33,020 bases of DNA. It comes from Candidatus Altarchaeota archaeon (GTDB taxonomy: Archaea > Altiarchaeota > Altiarchaeia > IMC4 > QMZM01). This document shows positions 1 through 8,052 of the stretch, in pieces (position 1 is the stretch's first letter; the number at the start of each line of letters is the position of its first letter). Under the pieces are notes generated by a model, which had not been told where the DNA came from, ran no database searches, and was given only the letters and a program-made list of their open reading frames with translations. The stretch spans positions 1-33,020 of the forward strand of contig JAHIKS010000142.1 of the NCBI GenBank assembly GCA_018897475.1, given 5' to 3'. The position numbers and the translations under genes were made by a program.

Positions 1-891
1 ACTGAGAACAATTCTTGAGTCTTGGGGATTATAAGCAAATTGTAAGTTACAGCCGCCCAATACGCCAATAGCGTCAACGATCCTATAAGACATATCCTGG
101 TATTTCTTCTGCACTTCTTTTGAAACAGTAAGCATTGGCGCGACACAAAAGCTATCCCCGGTATGCACCCCCATCGGGTCAACATTTTCAATAAAACAAA
201 CTGTGATCTTGTTCCCCTTTGTGTCCCTAACCACTTCAAGCTCAAGTTCCTCCCAACCTAATACCGATTCCTCTACAAGCACCTGACCTATTGGACTTAC
301 TGATAATCCCCTGGCAACAATTATTCTCAATTCTTCTACGTTATAAGCTATGCCTCCGCCTGTTCCTCCCATAGTATATGCAGGCCTTAGAACCACAGGA
401 TATTGAAGCTCTTGAGCTATTCTTTCTGCCTCCTCAACAGAATATGCAGGTGAACTTTTAGGTACAGGAATATCGAGTTTAGCCATTGTCTCTTTAAAGG
501 TAATCCTGTCTTCACCTCGTTGTATAGCGTCTTGCTTTACACCAATCAACTCCACATTATATTTATCTAATATCCCCCTTTTGCTAAGTTCAGATGAAAG
601 ATTAAGCCCGGTCTGGCCGCCAAGGTTGGGAAGTAATGCATCTGGCCTTTCCTTGATAATTATCTTTTCCATATTCTCAATGGTAAGCGGTTCAATATAG
701 GTTTTGTCAGCCATTTGAGGGTCAGTCATGATAGTTGCAGGATTGGAATTCACCAGCACCACCCCATATCCTTCCTCTTTAAGAGCCTTGCAGGCCTGGG
801 TTCCTGAATAATCAAATTCACACGCCTGGCCAATAATAATAGGTCCAGAGCCAATAACCATTATCTTTTTAATGTCATCTCTTTTAGGCAT
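1..891 (-). CDS. carB: Carbamoyl-phosphate synthase large subunit, N-terminal part (cut by window edge)
   Basis: Reading the minus strand from an ATG at 889-891 gives an open frame to the window edge, about 297 codons of a family usually over 1000 residues long. It starts MPKRDDIKKIMVIGSGPIII, then shows the typical GQACEFDYSG, VNSNPATIMTD, LPNLGGQTGLN and RPAYTMGGTGGG segments of the first ATP-grasp half. This is known to make carbamoyl phosphate for pyrimidine and arginine synthesis together with CarA. A run of seven G residues ending about six bases before the ATG serves as ribosome binding site. The gene starts 24 bp after the PEPCK stop on the same strand, so it looks like the distal gene of the trmB-RuBisCO-PEPCK operon. 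carA is not in the window. Confidence 0.95.
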   Translation of the reverse strand, partial: MPKRDDIKKIMVIGSGPIIIGQACEFDYSGTQACKALKEEGYGVVLVNSNPATIMTDPQMADKTYIEPLTIENMEKIIIKERPDALLPNLGGQTGLNLSSELSKRGILDKYNVELIGVKQDAIQRGEDRITFKETMAKLDIPVPKSSPAYSVEEAERIAQELQYPVVLRPAYTMGGTGGGIAYNVEELRIIVARGLSVSPIGQVLVEESVLGWEELELEVVRDTKGNKITVCFIENVDPMGVHTGDSFCVAPMLTVSKEVQKKYQDMSYRIVDAIGVLGGCNLQFAYNPQDSRIVLS

Positions 892-915
892 TTTACCCCC
901 CCTCTTTTATCTAGC

Positions 916-2796
916 TCATTGGCACCATACATTCGGTACTATATAATCTCCATGTTTTACTTTTGCATCTTCTAGTCTTTGTTTCTGTTCTTCGAGAACC
1001 TTAAGCAGAATATCTGGCGCATCAGACACCTTTGTTTTATAGATTTTAGTGATCCTTTCTATTTTTGCAAGATTCTCTGGAATCCTTAATGTAAATTGTC
1101 TTACATAATCTTCTTCAGTGTAATCCTTGTCAAGAACCTTCTTAAACAATCTCTTAAGGTCTTCAAAGTTGGGAATATAACCTGTTGGTGTTTTGATTGC
1201 CTCTACATCATCATGGACACGAAGCTCCATCCACTTAAGCCAGACACGTTTATCCTCCATCCCGGTTATGTAGCCTCCATCTTTATCTTTTAAAAAATAG
1301 TTGACAGCAAAGATAGAGGGGGAATTATCTAAATCTTCACCAAACTCAAGATGGTTATTGATATATCTGCCCATAGGAATTGATAGAAAATCGAGGTTTG
1401 ACATGGGGTTGAACATTCTTACTCCCTCCTGCCCCGGGGTCGCTGCTGTGGTTTCTGATTCCAATGCTGCGCCCATCGTCAATACCCCATGATTCCAATC
1501 AAATGCCTGTTGAACAGGAACCCAGGTATCTGAGTCCCTCCCCCCATAGACTATTCCATTTATCTCTACGCCCTGAGGATCGTCTAATTTAGGGTCACAA
1601 TTTTTAAGAGTATAAAGGCTAACTGTATATCCTGCGTTCTTATGGGTATGGAGTATCTCATTACCCTCTGAATCCTTTTCCCCTTTAAACCACTCTCCAG
1701 AGTAGTTAATTCCTTTTTCTGGTATCTTTCTTCCGTCTCCAAGCCAGTAAGGAATTCCGTATCCAGTTACAAGGACATTAGAAAAGATTACCTCTCCTGG
1801 GAAAATGAGGGCCTTCCAGATTAAGGGGTCATCCCCTGAATTCACATCTTTAATAATTCCAAATATCCCACATTCTGTATTGGCTGCATAAACCTTTCCA
1901 TCACTCTTTCTCAAATAGGCTATATCATCTCCAATAACGGTTTCGTCTTTCACCATACAAGTTGAGGTCTTGCCACAGAAACTGGGAAAGGCACCTGTAA
2001 AATAAGTTTTCCTTCCATTTGGGCCGTGAACACCCAGGATAAACATATGTTCAGCCAGCCAGCCCTCCTGGGAAGCCTTATGAATGGCCAACTGAAGAGA
2101 AAGCTTCTTAAACCCCACTGTATTTCCAGCATACTGGGTATTTGTGCTGTAAACAACATAACCCTCTAAGTCTATGTATATTCTGCGTTTATCAATGTTT
2201 TTACTTACTCCATTTTCCAGAACACCTGCACTATGAACAACCTTGAAGACTCTCTCGCTCTTTTCAATTCTTTTGAATTCTTCATACCCACTTCTATAAA
2301 GAATACCCTCTGAGTGGGCGACATAAGCCGAATCAGTTAACTGAACAGCAGGAATGGAGAATTCAGAGTTCGTTGGTCCAAGGCAGAAGAAGCAAACATA
2401 CATCTCTTTTCCTTCCATAATGTTTTTCGAATATTCATGCACTTCTCTAAGACCTTCTTCTCTATCTATAGCATTGACATTAGGACCTAAATTTACATCA
2501 GGAGGAAGGAGGTACTTGGTATTCTCTTTATCTCTTGCCTGATCGTAATAGCCATCAAAATGGGCTGTATGGCCTTCAGTTGCGAGTTTTTTCTCCTCTC
2601 CATTTTCCAGTGCCTTATTTCTGATATATCGAGCATCCTCGAGAGAATCAGTCCGGACAAAAACAGAGGCAGGATTACAATGTTTCACATATTCTACCAC
2701 AAATTCATTAAGCGCCGGATTGTTTAGCGCCATCAACTTTTCGTAGTTTTCTATTCCACACTTGCTTTTAAGCAATTTCACATATTCTTCCCCCAT
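916..2796 (-). CDS. pckG: Phosphoenolpyruvate carboxykinase (GTP)
   Basis: The protein has 626 residues, the usual length of GTP-dependent PEPCK, which interconverts oxaloacetate + GTP and PEP + GDP + CO2. The P-loop (kinase-1a) GAFPSFCGKTSTCM lies at about 268-281 with the lysine at 276, followed by the metal/nucleotide segment GDDIAYLR near 289-296. FNPMSNLDFLSIPMG near the C-terminal third is also typical. The ATG is preceded by a GGGGGG tract. It sits 28 bp downstream of RuBisCO and 24 bp upstream of carB on the same strand. Pairing with RuBisCO suggests a gluconeogenic or CO2-handling module: RuBisCO-derived 3-phosphoglycerate and PEP would meet in lower gluconeogenesis. That link is inference; the enzyme identity is clear. 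Confidence 0.95.
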   Translation of the reverse strand: MGEEYVKLLKSKCGIENYEKLMALNNPALNEFVVEYVKHCNPASVFVRTDSLEDARYIRNKALENGEEKKLATEGHTAHFDGYYDQARDKENTKYLLPPDVNLGPNVNAIDREEGLREVHEYSKNIMEGKEMYVCFFCLGPTNSEFSIPAVQLTDSAYVAHSEGILYRSGYEEFKRIEKSERVFKVVHSAGVLENGVSKNIDKRRIYIDLEGYVVYSTNTQYAGNTVGFKKLSLQLAIHKASQEGWLAEHMFILGVHGPNGRKTYFTGAFPSFCGKTSTCMVKDETVIGDDIAYLRKSDGKVYAANTECGIFGIIKDVNSGDDPLIWKALIFPGEVIFSNVLVTGYGIPYWLGDGRKIPEKGINYSGEWFKGEKDSEGNEILHTHKNAGYTVSLYTLKNCDPKLDDPQGVEINGIVYGGRDSDTWVPVQQAFDWNHGVLTMGAALESETTAATPGQEGVRMFNPMSNLDFLSIPMGRYINNHLEFGEDLDNSPSIFAVNYFLKDKDGGYITGMEDKRVWLKWMELRVHDDVEAIKTPTGYIPNFEDLKRLFKKVLDKDYTEEDYVRQFTLRIPENLAKIERITKIYKTKVSDAPDILLKVLEEQKQRLEDAKVKHGDYIVPNVWCQ

Positions 2797-2824
2797 TGTA
2801 TTCCCCCCACCATTTTATCATAAA

Positions 2825-4105
2825 TTAATGTTGCCATTTCTCAAGCGCTATTTTTAGTTCCTCATGATTTCTGGCGTATTCTCCCAAATCGATGCCATCA
2901 AGCACGCTTTCTACTGCTTGTCTTACTGCAATGGCTCCGGTTCGTGTTCCATGTGGATGTGCATGGATACCACCACCAAACTGCATGATAATATCCTTGC
3001 CAAGAATCCTTACTAAGTCTGGGACATGGCCTGGATGCAGTCCACCAGATGCTACAGGAAACACTGGGTTAATGCCGTGCCACTTCTGATGGAGGATGCA
3101 TGTTCTCTTGCTTTCCTCTACTTCCCGCAGAATGATTTCATCTTTTATGGAAACCACTTCTTCTATGCTTCCGTGCATCTTTCCCACAACTGTTCCAATG
3201 TGTAACTGGTCCAGTCCTATAAGCCTGACGAGTTTGGCAATAACCAGCATTGAGACACCATGTCTCGGGTTCCTCGTTAATGCTGAGTGCATGCACCGGT
3301 GTGCATGTAAAATAAGGTTCAATGATTCATTAGCCTCCCTCAAAGTCTGCAGAGCAGTCCAGCCCACAGGGATGATGTCTATCATAATGTATTCTCCACC
3401 AAGTTTCTTAATAAATTTCGCCCTCCGTAGCATCTCCTGGCAGGTTGGTGCTGTTATGTTGCACATGTACACCTTCTTTTCTCCGGTTTCTTTCTCTGCC
3501 TTATCTCTTGCCTCTAACGTTAATTTTGCTCTCTTCTCAAATTGGTTGAATTTCTGGTTGGTCAGATTTTCATCATCCTTCACTATGTCACAGCCACCAA
3601 TCCAAGCGTTATATGCGACCTCAGCGTGTTTTTCCGTTACTAAACCAACCTTTGGCTTCACTATTGTTCCGACCAACGGCCTGTCCCTGATTTTCAGCAG
3701 TTTCCTCACACCTTGTAAACCAAACTTCGGACCCTTAAACTGGCTTACAACTTCTTTTGGAAATGAAATATCCTGCAATCTCAGGTTGTTCAGCAATTTC
3801 ATGCTGAATATGTTTCCTGCAATACTGCTCAATATCTGGGGAATGCTTCCCACCTCAAATAGTTCAGAAGAGTATGCGATCTTGATTTCACCAGTTTTTT
3901 CGTTTATTTCGAAGACATGCGGCTTCAGTCTTTCAGCGATTTCCGGGCTCAAAGTCGAAATGTCAGACCACGTGTCGATAGATGATTCTCCAGCAATGTT
4001 CGTGCATGCCTTCTTAAAACTAACCCCTTTGCTCGGCTCAATATAGTATAAACACACTAATTCATCCTCGTTTGGCTCATATTCCAAATCAATGTATTCC
4101 AGCAT
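2825..4105 (-). CDS. rbcL: Ribulose-1,5-bisphosphate carboxylase, form III (archaeal)
   Basis: The 426-residue protein closely follows the archaeal form III (Methanocaldococcus-like, III-b type) pattern as I recall it. Visible catalytic elements are GTIVKPKVGL (Lys150), the carbamylation motif GGCDIVKDDEN (Lys176, Asp178, Glu179), HAHRCMH (His269, Arg270, His273), loop 6 GTVVGKMHG (Lys309), VASGG (353-355) and FGGGIHAHP. The N-terminal active-site segment is ESSIDTW (40-46) and Asn98 is present. Archaeal form III enzymes fix CO2 onto RuBP made from AMP or PRPP. The partner genes of the AMP route (AMP phosphorylase, ribose-1,5-bisphosphate isomerase) and phosphoribulokinase are not in this window. 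It starts one base after the trmB-like stop, so it should be co-transcribed with that regulator and PEPCK. The exact subform is an estimate without a tree. Confidence 0.95.
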   Translation of the reverse strand: MLEYIDLEYEPNEDELVCLYYIEPSKGVSFKKACTNIAGESSIDTWSDISTLSPEIAERLKPHVFEINEKTGEIKIAYSSELFEVGSIPQILSSIAGNIFSMKLLNNLRLQDISFPKEVVSQFKGPKFGLQGVRKLLKIRDRPLVGTIVKPKVGLVTEKHAEVAYNAWIGGCDIVKDDENLTNQKFNQFEKRAKLTLEARDKAEKETGEKKVYMCNITAPTCQEMLRRAKFIKKLGGEYIMIDIIPVGWTALQTLREANESLNLILHAHRCMHSALTRNPRHGVSMLVIAKLVRLIGLDQLHIGTVVGKMHGSIEEVVSIKDEIILREVEESKRTCILHQKWHGINPVFPVASGGLHPGHVPDLVRILGKDIIMQFGGGIHAHPHGTRTGAIAVRQAVESVLDGIDLGEYARNHEELKIALEKWQH

Positions 4106-4106
4106 T

Positions 4107-4880
4107 TTAACCTCCTTTCTCAGACAGGTTCTCCCATATTAAATCGAATAGGTCTTCTTGGAATTTGGCGTATCTGCCTCCGAGCATGATTCCTGTGTCA
4201 TTGCCTTCCAGTTCAGTGTCGTCTGGTACAGGTTCAAATAATAAAACCTGTTTTCTGTCGAAAGACATCATCCTCACATTTATCTTGTCTCCATCCAGGT
4301 GTCGCACATCCATGTACTTCCTGAACTCTTGTATATACTCGCTTGTAAGTTTCGTGATTGGAACTATCAGCCTTATCCTAACACCTCTTTCATGGGATTT
4401 CTTGCATAACTCTCTGTGCGTCTTCCAGAGACGTATTGCACCGTTTTCTGTCTTTATGATGTAGATATGTTTTTTCGCTGATTGCATCATACGCTCGAGT
4501 TCAGTGTACACATTTCCTCGTCCCTCAACAGACCAAATCAATTCTGTTGGTTTCGGGTATTTCCCCCCGCTATCCTCTAACTTATGTATTAACTTGCTCT
4601 CTGTTGTCTGTAGCTCGTCTGTTTTGTGTTTTACAAATTTTTTTATTGCTTGCTTTGGCTTTGTTGATTTGTAGAATACAGGCCTTCCGGGTTTTTCCAA
4701 GACAAACCCTTTTCTCTCCAGATTATCGAGTACAGAATATATTTTTGGTGTTGGGATGTTGCTGTACTTGGCGACTTGTTTTGCATTCAACATCCCCCAC
4801 TTAACCAGCGAGAAATAGGCCGCAGCTTCGTACGAGTTTAATCCAATCTTCTTGAAGTACTCTACAGTTTCACTGTCCAT
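4107..4880 (-). CDS. TrmB-family transcriptional regulator
   Basis: The 257-residue protein opens with a winged helix at about residues 8-75 (LNSYEAAAYFSLVKWGMLNA, then IPTPKIYSVLDNLERKGFV), the classic TrmB N-terminal domain. A short coiled linker (about 80-105) leads to a C-terminal PLD-like effector domain beginning near ELIWSVEGRGNVYTELERMM. TrmB proteins are known sugar- or metabolite-responsive regulators of archaeal carbohydrate metabolism. This is the first gene of the RuBisCO-PEPCK-carB operon, one base ahead of RuBisCO. It diverges from the icd unit across an intergenic region holding a perfect palindrome, so it probably autoregulates its operon and may also control icd. No SD is seen before the ATG; a TATA-like box about 25 bases upstream suggests a leaderless mRNA. 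Confidence 0.88.
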   Translation of the reverse strand: MDSETVEYFKKIGLNSYEAAAYFSLVKWGMLNAKQVAKYSNIPTPKIYSVLDNLERKGFVLEKPGRPVFYKSTKPKQAIKKFVKHKTDELQTTESKLIHKLEDSGGKYPKPTELIWSVEGRGNVYTELERMMQSAKKHIYIIKTENGAIRLWKTHRELCKKSHERGVRIRLIVPITKLTSEYIQEFRKYMDVRHLDGDKINVRMMSFDRKQVLLFEPVPDDTELEGNDTGIMLGGRYAKFQEDLFDLIWENLSEKGG

Positions 4881-4900
4881 GATTATTTATACAGCTAATC

Positions 4901-4930
4901 ATATAAATATTAACTACTAGTAGTAGTTAA
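4901..4930. promoter_or_regulatory. Divergent promoter with perfect palindromic operator
   Basis: The self-complementary AT box ATATAAATAT (4901-4910) can act as TATA box on both strands. It is about 25 bases from the trmB start on the minus strand and leaves a short leader to the ORF at 4951 on the plus strand. It abuts a perfect inverted repeat at 4910-4930 with 10-bp arms (TTAACTACTA / TAGTAGTTAA) around one central base. Its position just downstream of the plus-strand TATA box would block polymerase. The TACT...AGTA character resembles known TrmB sites. Binding by the adjacent TrmB protein is inference. Confidence 0.65.
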
Positions 4931-4950
4931 AAAATGGTGAGGGTGTTGAA

Positions 4951-5094
4951 ATGGCAAATAATATGGTAGAGGAAATATTGCAAGAACATCTCGTTGAAGG
5001 AGAATATGGAGAAGGTAAAGAGATAGGGGGTATTCCAAGGCCTTGGGATGATATACTCCATATGATGTCTGATAAGCCCGAGGAGGTGAAATAA
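4951..5094 (+). CDS. 47-aa ORF with aconitase N-terminus-like motif (remnant or small protein)
   Basis: The ORF starts at an ATG preceded by GGTGAGGG and ends at a TAA two bases before the icd ATG. The SD of icd (GAGGTG) lies in its last codons, so the two are probably translationally coupled. Residues 6-26 read VEEILQEHLVEGEYGEGKEI, closely matching the start of aconitase/homoaconitase proteins (pattern ILxxHLVEGExxxGxEI). The Fe-S enzyme body is absent and the remainder (IPRPWDDILHMMSDKPEEVK) is not recognised. Aconitase and isocitrate dehydrogenase catalyse consecutive steps, so the likeliest reading is the 5' stub of an aconitase gene that lost its body. A genuine small protein is the alternative. 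Confidence 0.5.
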   Translation: MANNMVEEILQEHLVEGEYGEGKEIGGIPRPWDDILHMMSDKPEEVK

Positions 5095-5095
5095 A

Positions 5096-6298
5096 ATGAC
5101 GGAAAATAATGAGGCGATTGAAAAAGCAAAGGAACATTTTGGAGAAATTGTTAAGGAACAACTTGAGCGTGTTGAAGTTATGAAGTCTTGGCAAGATTGG
5201 ATAGATTATAAAGAATTGGACCCGATTATAATCGGTGTTGTGGGTGGTGATGGTATCGGACCTATGATCTGTGAGCATGCAAAAAATGTACTTGAATTCT
5301 TACTTAAAGATGAGGTGGAAAAGGGGAGGATAGAATTCAGGGTGATAGAGGGTTTAACCATAGAGAACCGTGCTAAGGTAGTAAAGGCGATCCCTGATGA
5401 TGTTCTTGAAGAAATAAAGAAATGTCATGTAATACTCAAGGGACCGACCACCACTCCTAAAACAGGAGATCCTTGGCCGAATATTGAGAGTGCTAATGTA
5501 TCAATGAGACGTGAACTTGATTTATTTGCTTGCGTGCGTCCTGTGAAAGTGCCTGAAAAAGGCATAGATTGGATGTTTTTCAGAGAGAACACAGAAGGGG
5601 CTTATGTTCTTGGAAGCAAAGGTGTTGATGTTACCGATGATCTAGCAATTGATTTCAAGGTGATCACGACCCAGGGCTCTGATAGGATTATTCGCCTTGC
5701 TTTTGATTATGCAAAGAAAAACAACATAAACCGGGTTACTGTCGTGACTAAAGCAAATGTTGTTAAAACAACAGACGGTAAATTCCTTCAAGTTGCTGAA
5801 AAAGTGGCAAAAGATTACCCTGAGGTTGAATGGGATGACTGGTTCATTGATATTATGGCCGCTAAACTTATTGATCCTGCAAGAGCAAGTCAATTCAGGG
5901 TGGTTGTAATGCCAAACCTTTATGGCGATATTCTAACGGACGAAGCAGCTCAGATACAGGGCGGTGTTGGAACAGCCGGAAGTGCAAACATTGGAAAACG
6001 CTACGCCATGTTTGAGGCTATCCACGGCACTGCGCCTAGAATGGTCGAGGAAGGAAGATCTCAGTACGCTGATCCCTCGAGTATGATCAAGTGTGGAGCC
6101 ATGCTTTTGAACCATATAGGTTACAATGAGGAATCCAAGAGGTTGGATATGGCACTTGAAATATGCAGCCAGTACGAGCGCAAAATCAAACTAACTGGAA
6201 GATCAGATGGAGCGACCGGGGAGGAATACGCTCAATATATTATGGATAGAGTGAAAGACCCAGATCTGGAAAATAAATGGCAAAAATATCAAGAGTAG
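5096..6298 (+). CDS. icd: Isocitrate dehydrogenase (isocitrate/isopropylmalate dehydrogenase family)
   Basis: The 400-residue protein belongs to the beta-decarboxylating dehydrogenases. The substrate segment SANVSMRRELDLFACVRPV (132-150) keeps the Ser, Asn and two Arg that mark isocitrate rather than isopropylmalate enzymes. Lys219 (VVTKANV) and the metal aspartates of NLYGDILTDEAA (274-285) are present. It converts isocitrate to 2-oxoglutarate + CO2. The cofactor loop is HGTAPRM (310-316), where NADP enzymes usually have KY and NAD enzymes DI, so coenzyme choice cannot be called. A helical N-terminal extension of about 40 residues precedes the Rossmann-like core. It has a good SD, sits two bases after the aconitase-like ORF, and ends in a strong terminator. 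Confidence 0.93.
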   Translation: MTENNEAIEKAKEHFGEIVKEQLERVEVMKSWQDWIDYKELDPIIIGVVGGDGIGPMICEHAKNVLEFLLKDEVEKGRIEFRVIEGLTIENRAKVVKAIPDDVLEEIKKCHVILKGPTTTPKTGDPWPNIESANVSMRRELDLFACVRPVKVPEKGIDWMFFRENTEGAYVLGSKGVDVTDDLAIDFKVITTQGSDRIIRLAFDYAKKNNINRVTVVTKANVVKTTDGKFLQVAEKVAKDYPEVEWDDWFIDIMAAKLIDPARASQFRVVVMPNLYGDILTDEAAQIQGGVGTAGSANIGKRYAMFEAIHGTAPRMVEEGRSQYADPSSMIKCGAMLLNHIGYNEESKRLDMALEICSQYERKIKLTGRSDGATGEEYAQYIMDRVKDPDLENKWQKYQE

Positions 6299-6330
6299 AT
6301 AATTACTCTTGAATTTTATTAATTATTTTT
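6289..6330 (+). terminator. Intrinsic terminator after icd
   Basis: A perfect 9-bp stem, TCAAGAGTA (6289-6297) and TACTCTTGA (6304-6312), with a 6-nt loop, overlaps the icd stop codon. It is followed directly by a T-rich tract (TTTTATTAATTATTTTTT) and a second T run near 6340. This should end the icd transcript and insulate the malic enzyme gene. Confidence 0.7.
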
Positions 6331-6401
6331 TGAATTTAGTTTTTTATTGTATGGTGAATAAATAAGAATATTAAAATATAATCAACAGTTGTTATAAAAA
6401 T

Positions 6402-7655
6402 ATGAGAATTATGAAAAAGAAAAAGAACTCAAAGGACGCCCAAAAAATAATGAACAAACAAGCCCTTTCATATCATTCACAGGGAAAACCAGGAAAAATA
6501 GAAATAAACCCAACTAAACCAATCAAAAACCAAAACGATCTAAGCCTTGCATACACGCCTGGAGTGGCTGCGCCATGCAAAGAAATAGCTAAAAAAGAAA
6601 ACAAAATCTTTGATTACACAGCTAAAGGAAATATGGTAGCTGTGGTAACCGACGGCAGCGCAGTCCTAGGATTAGGAAATATAGGGGCAAAAGCTGCCTT
6701 ACCTGTTATGGAAGGAAAAGCCGTCTTGTTCAAAAAATTTGCAGACGTTGATGCATTCCCGATATGTTTGGATTCCCAGAAAACAGAGGAAATAATAAAA
6801 ACAACAAAACTCATATCGCCCGGATTTGGAGGAATAAACCTGGAAGATATTTCAGCTCCCCGATGCTTCGAGGTCGAAAAAAGACTGAAGAAGGAGCTAG
6901 ACATACCTGTTTTTCACGATGATCAAGACGGAACAGCGATCATTACCCTAGCAGGATTATATAACTGCCTGGAATTAATTGGAAAAAAAATAGATAAAAT
7001 AAAAATAGTATTCAATGGAGCCGGAGCAGCAGGCATAGCATGCGCAAAAATCTGTCGAACAGCCGGAGCAAAAAATTTAATAATGTGCGACAGTTCAGGC
7101 ACCATCTACAAAGGAAGAAAAGAAAACATGAATCCCTATAAAAAAAGGTATGCGACAGAGACGCAAGACAGAACTTTAGCAGAGGCTATGCAGAACGCTG
7201 ATGTTTTTATCGGAGTAAGTGTGGGCAAATGTGTCACCCAAAAAATGGTCAAGTCAATGGCTTCCAATCCCGTTATTTTTGCTATGTCCAATCCCATACC
7301 TGAGATATTGCCGGAGGATGCCTTTAAGGCAAGAGATGATGTGGTTATGGCTACTGGAAGATCAGATTACCCAAACCAAGTAAATAACGTGCTTGGATTT
7401 CCATTCATATTCCGAGGGGCTTTAGACGTCAAAGCAACCGAAATAAACGAAGAAATGAAATTAGCAGCATCCAAGGCATTAGCGGCCTTAACTAAGGAAC
7501 CGGTGCCTGATTATGTTCTGAAAGCATACAATTTGAAAAAGCTGGAATTCGGCAGAGAATATATCCTACCTAAACCAATTGATAAGCGGCTAAAAAAATG
7601 GGTTTCAGGTGCAGTGGCCGAAGCGGCCATCAAATCAGGGGTGGCTAGAAAATGA
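6402..7655 (+). CDS. mae: Malic enzyme (NAD(P)-dependent, decarboxylating)
   Basis: The 417-residue protein has the compact malic enzyme layout of archaea and bacteria. The catalytic Tyr51 lies in LAYTPGVAAPC, Lys106 in MEGKAVLFKK, the acidic metal ligands in NLEDISAPRCFE and HDDQDGTA (147-178), and the Rossmann GAGAAG at 206-211. It converts malate to pyruvate + CO2 with NAD(P)H formation, which complements PEPCK and isocitrate dehydrogenase nearby. An in-frame ATG at 6411 is an alternative start; the extra Lys-rich residues before ALSYH are not conserved in general. There is no SD, but TTATAAAAATATG lies directly before the ATG. Codon use is strikingly A-rich (AAA, ATA) compared with neighbours, which may point to separate ancestry. 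Confidence 0.93.
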   Translation: MRIMKKKKNSKDAQKIMNKQALSYHSQGKPGKIEINPTKPIKNQNDLSLAYTPGVAAPCKEIAKKENKIFDYTAKGNMVAVVTDGSAVLGLGNIGAKAALPVMEGKAVLFKKFADVDAFPICLDSQKTEEIIKTTKLISPGFGGINLEDISAPRCFEVEKRLKKELDIPVFHDDQDGTAIITLAGLYNCLELIGKKIDKIKIVFNGAGAAGIACAKICRTAGAKNLIMCDSSGTIYKGRKENMNPYKKRYATETQDRTLAEAMQNADVFIGVSVGKCVTQKMVKSMASNPVIFAMSNPIPEILPEDAFKARDDVVMATGRSDYPNQVNNVLGFPFIFRGALDVKATEINEEMKLAASKALAALTKEPVPDYVLKAYNLKKLEFGREYILPKPIDKRLKKWVSGAVAEAAIKSGVARK

Positions 7656-7659
7656 AAAA

Positions 7660-8052
7660 ATGATCGATACTGTCGCATTAACGTATAAAAAGGTAGCTTG
7701 CAAGAAATATGCCGCAAAATTTCAGAAGAGAAATTATTTCATATATTCATCAATAAAAAGCATCTTATCTCTCTATGCACTACCCAATCATCTAGAGGAG
7801 CTAGTTACGGATTTTCTTGTTTCGGAGGCAGTCACAGAATACAAAAACATCAAAGATATCTGGAGAGCTAATTGTGAACTATGGGTTGAATTAGAAGAAT
7901 ATGCGTGTGACTTGAAGGCAGAACTTCGAAGCTCGGGCTGTAGTGGCATCACTGTCCAAAAAATTGCTGAAGTTGTTGATTCAAAACAAGAATTCAACAA
8001 AGAGGCGATACTAGAATCATTGAATTATTTTTCCAGCGTAACTACCCTATGA
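7660..8052 (+). CDS. Hypothetical protein, 130 aa, helical
   Basis: I do not recognise this protein. The preferred ATG (7660) lies five bases after the malic enzyme stop; an upstream in-frame ATG at 7609 would overlap that gene by 47 bases and is less likely. The sequence begins MIDTVALTYKKVACKKYAAK and appears wholly alpha-helical, without membrane segments or signal peptide. A weak similarity in spacing to cyclin-like repeats (LPNHLEELVTDFLVSEAV) is visible but not convincing. Its stop is followed at once by another open frame in a different phase (8042-8209) that looks like coding sequence without a start, so this gene may itself be a truncated or frameshifted survivor of a longer one. Confidence 0.55.
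   Translation: MIDTVALTYKKVACKKYAAKFQKRNYFIYSSIKSILSLYALPNHLEELVTDFLVSEAVTEYKNIKDIWRANCELWVELEEYACDLKAELRSSGCSGITVQKIAEVVDSKQEFNKEAILESLNYFSSVTTL

Noticed and set aside
3096..4046. Long plus-strand open frame (316 codons) opposite RuBisCO
   Set aside because: Antisense shadow of the conserved RuBisCO gene; its translation shows no protein-like motifs.
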